Assembly (NCBI GenBank): GCA_013399875.1
Contig: VXAZ01007995.1
Location: 2,273,486 to 2,337,485 of the forward strand
Direction of reading: 5' to 3'
Origin: Gymnorhina tibicen
Taxonomy: Eukaryota; Chordata; Aves; Passeriformes; Artamidae
Length of the DNA stretch: 64,000 nucleotides
Part shown: positions 62,390-64,000 of the stretch, in pieces
How positions within the stretch are numbered: position 1 is the stretch's first letter
Layout of the letters: the number at the start of each line of letters is the position of its first letter
The notes under the pieces: generated by a model
Databases searched by the model: none
The model's input: only the letters and a program-made list of their open reading frames with translations
Told to the model about the DNA's origin: nothing
Program-made: the position numbers and the translations under genes

Positions 62390-64000
62390 ATTTTTAAAGA
62401 AAAGACAGAAGTGTATTTTTAATTTTCACTGCAAATTGAGAAAGGTATTCTTTTTGGTTTGATAGACAGAGGCAGTTGCTGTCATTATAAATAGGGGTGT
62501 AAATGCAGGATGCCTTGCAGATTATATTTTAATTAAAAAAACCCCAAACCCATGACTGCATAACAAAGGAGATCTTTGTCTTTCTTAATTTCTGCTCTTT
62601 TGCTGTTTCATGGCCTCTGTCTCTCATGATTTCTGGATGCTTCTCCACTTTGGCTTGTGACCAGGGAGGCAAAATTCCCCAAGGAATACATTCAACAGTG
62701 TGTTTTAGTTCCACGTTCAAATATGTATCTTTGGCCACCCTCTTCCGGAGAAGTCATTGCCATAGACATAATGGGCCATAATTCTGCCATTAAATCCAGC
62801 CTGATGATAGGAAGAAGTGTAGTCATTCCAGTAATAAAACTGACTGCCCAGTACAATATGGGCTTTCTCCCTCCCCATCTGCATTAAATATAATTATTGG
62901 AAGAACAATCTCTGGATGCATTTCAATAGAATACTTTCCCATAGTACTGTTTTCTAGGGCAAAATAATTTGTTGTCTGTGCTAAATGCCCTTATGAGAAA
63001 AACTGTCTTGTGAAATTTCTGTTATTTAGAGGATGAATCCCTCTAAAGTTTCCTGACATGAAGATAATATTCATGTTCTTTAAATTTTCATTGTTATATC
63101 TGTTTAAGATGTAGTACCTGAAGATTTCTGCTTTTATTATTATTATTAAAATGACTGACTAAAAACTGAAGGAGGAAGGTAACCTTTAATTTATACTCCT
63201 TCTCAAGAAGAGGTCTTTTTATAGTTACATTCAGGTCATTTTTTTTTTCCTGTGGATCATCTATAATATTAAATGGGGTTTTATTCCAATTCAGGAGACA
63301 CTTCATCTTTAAACCTGTACTTACATTAACTTTTGTACATGGTTGCCCAGGCAACAATGTAATTGCATGAAACAATGGCATTCTCCTATGTAGCATTTAT
63401 GGCAAGTTTGCATTTGAAAAAACTTCTTGTCTTATCATCAAAGCAGAATTTGTAACCTTCTGACAGCTGAAGGAATGTTCAGGGGCCTTGATTCATATTC
63501 ATTTTCCCTTGTAATTTTAATGGGTACCATCACCTCTCGTTTTCAGGGTATTTCTTTTTTCCCCCCTATGATAGTGTTTTAAATAAAAACTCTAAAGCAA
63601 GCAAAAGATACTGTTTAAAAAATAGCTCCCAGAAAAGGCTGCAGGTACCATTCTTCCAGCTTGTAGCCTGTGAAATTGCCACTGTTTAATTGATCTTCTA
63701 TAAGCTTATCTTTCCAGTGAGATGTACCATTATTGTACATTAATCAGTGCCTCCAGACATTATCACTGAGGTAACCAAGAGCTAATCAAGCAAGAATGGA
63801 GCTGGCAGACGCCAGGATGTCACGGGTGCCTTGCTGTGTACGAAGTCTGTCAGAGTTTCAGCTTCCAAAGGAACCTGTTTTCGCAGAGCTGCAGACTTTG
63901 TGTAACCTTGTCATAGCAATGGAAGAAGGGGCAAAGCATCCTGAATATCAAATAGTTGGGCCATGCAGGGAGCCAGAACTCCTGGAATTCTCCGGATGGC
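62390..64000. other. Intron stretch to the window end
   Basis: This is AT-rich intron with a few homopolymer runs and a short ATT repeat near 63,134-63,148. The last 200 bases are slightly richer in GC but show no exon that I recognise. Confidence 0.6.

Larger units (their letters stand above)
1214..64000 (+). other. AGBL4: AGBL4 intron, at least 62.8 kb and running past the window
   Basis: Everything after the donor reads as one intron. I looked for the next CCP6 exon (the segment leading to the H-P-G-E-T zinc-binding motif) and for BEND5 exons on either strand and found neither. Mammalian AGBL4 is known for very large introns, so this size is expected. The interval carries the CR1 copies, simple repeats and candidate regulatory blocks listed separately. 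A short exon that I could not recognise by eye cannot be excluded. Confidence 0.75.

Noticed and set aside
1214..64000. Possible nested BEND5 exons or later AGBL4 exons
   Set aside because: I looked for the BEN-domain and H-P-G-E-T segments by eye on both strands and saw none; a computed search would be more reliable.
1..64000. CRISPR arrays, operons, tRNA or rRNA genes, endogenous retroviruses
   Set aside because: No regularly spaced repeats, no tRNA-like B-box with cloverleaf, and no paired long terminal repeats were seen; the DNA is vertebrate intron.

Overview
The window looks like vertebrate, almost certainly avian, chromosomal DNA. It is AT-rich and CpG-depleted, with no dense gene content. 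The repeats I can recognise are CR1 LINEs, and the copy near 57.6 kb carries the typical bird CR1 3' end (the ATCATAGAAT-type terminal repeat read on the opposite strand). The only coding sequence I can support is one internal exon at 997-1213 on the + strand. It encodes part of the N-terminal domain of cytosolic carboxypeptidase 6 (AGBL4/CCP6), a tubulin deglutamylase. A good splice acceptor and donor flank it, and the frame runs open through it.

Layout: 1-996 is the 3' part of the upstream AGBL4 intron, with a TA/TG microsatellite at 502-590. The exon is 997-1213. From 1214 to the end lies one very large intron (at least 62.8 kb) in which I found no further AGBL4 exon. I also saw no exon of BEND5, which lies inside AGBL4 in mammals. 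The intron holds a long, badly decayed CR1 copy in antisense orientation (about 21.1-23.8 kb) with a still legible reverse-transcriptase motif, a short well-preserved antisense CR1 3' end (57,566-57,764), and an older antisense CR1 3'-end fragment (about 62.2-62.4 kb). It also holds several low-complexity tracts, one notable 62-base foldback at 51,257-51,318, and three small CpG clusters.

Several AT-rich blocks contain dense homeodomain, POU and SOX-like words and read like conserved non-coding elements: 2.27-2.62, 9.6-9.85, 31.5-31.7, 55.9-56.3, 58.96-59.16 and 61.34-61.6 kb. That is inference from composition and motifs; alignment to other amniotes would decide it. Essentially all other open frames are chance frames in intronic DNA. 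I found no credible evidence of a new multi-gene system. The items most worth checking are the foldback, the CpG clusters and the PBX-HOX/MEIS-like block.
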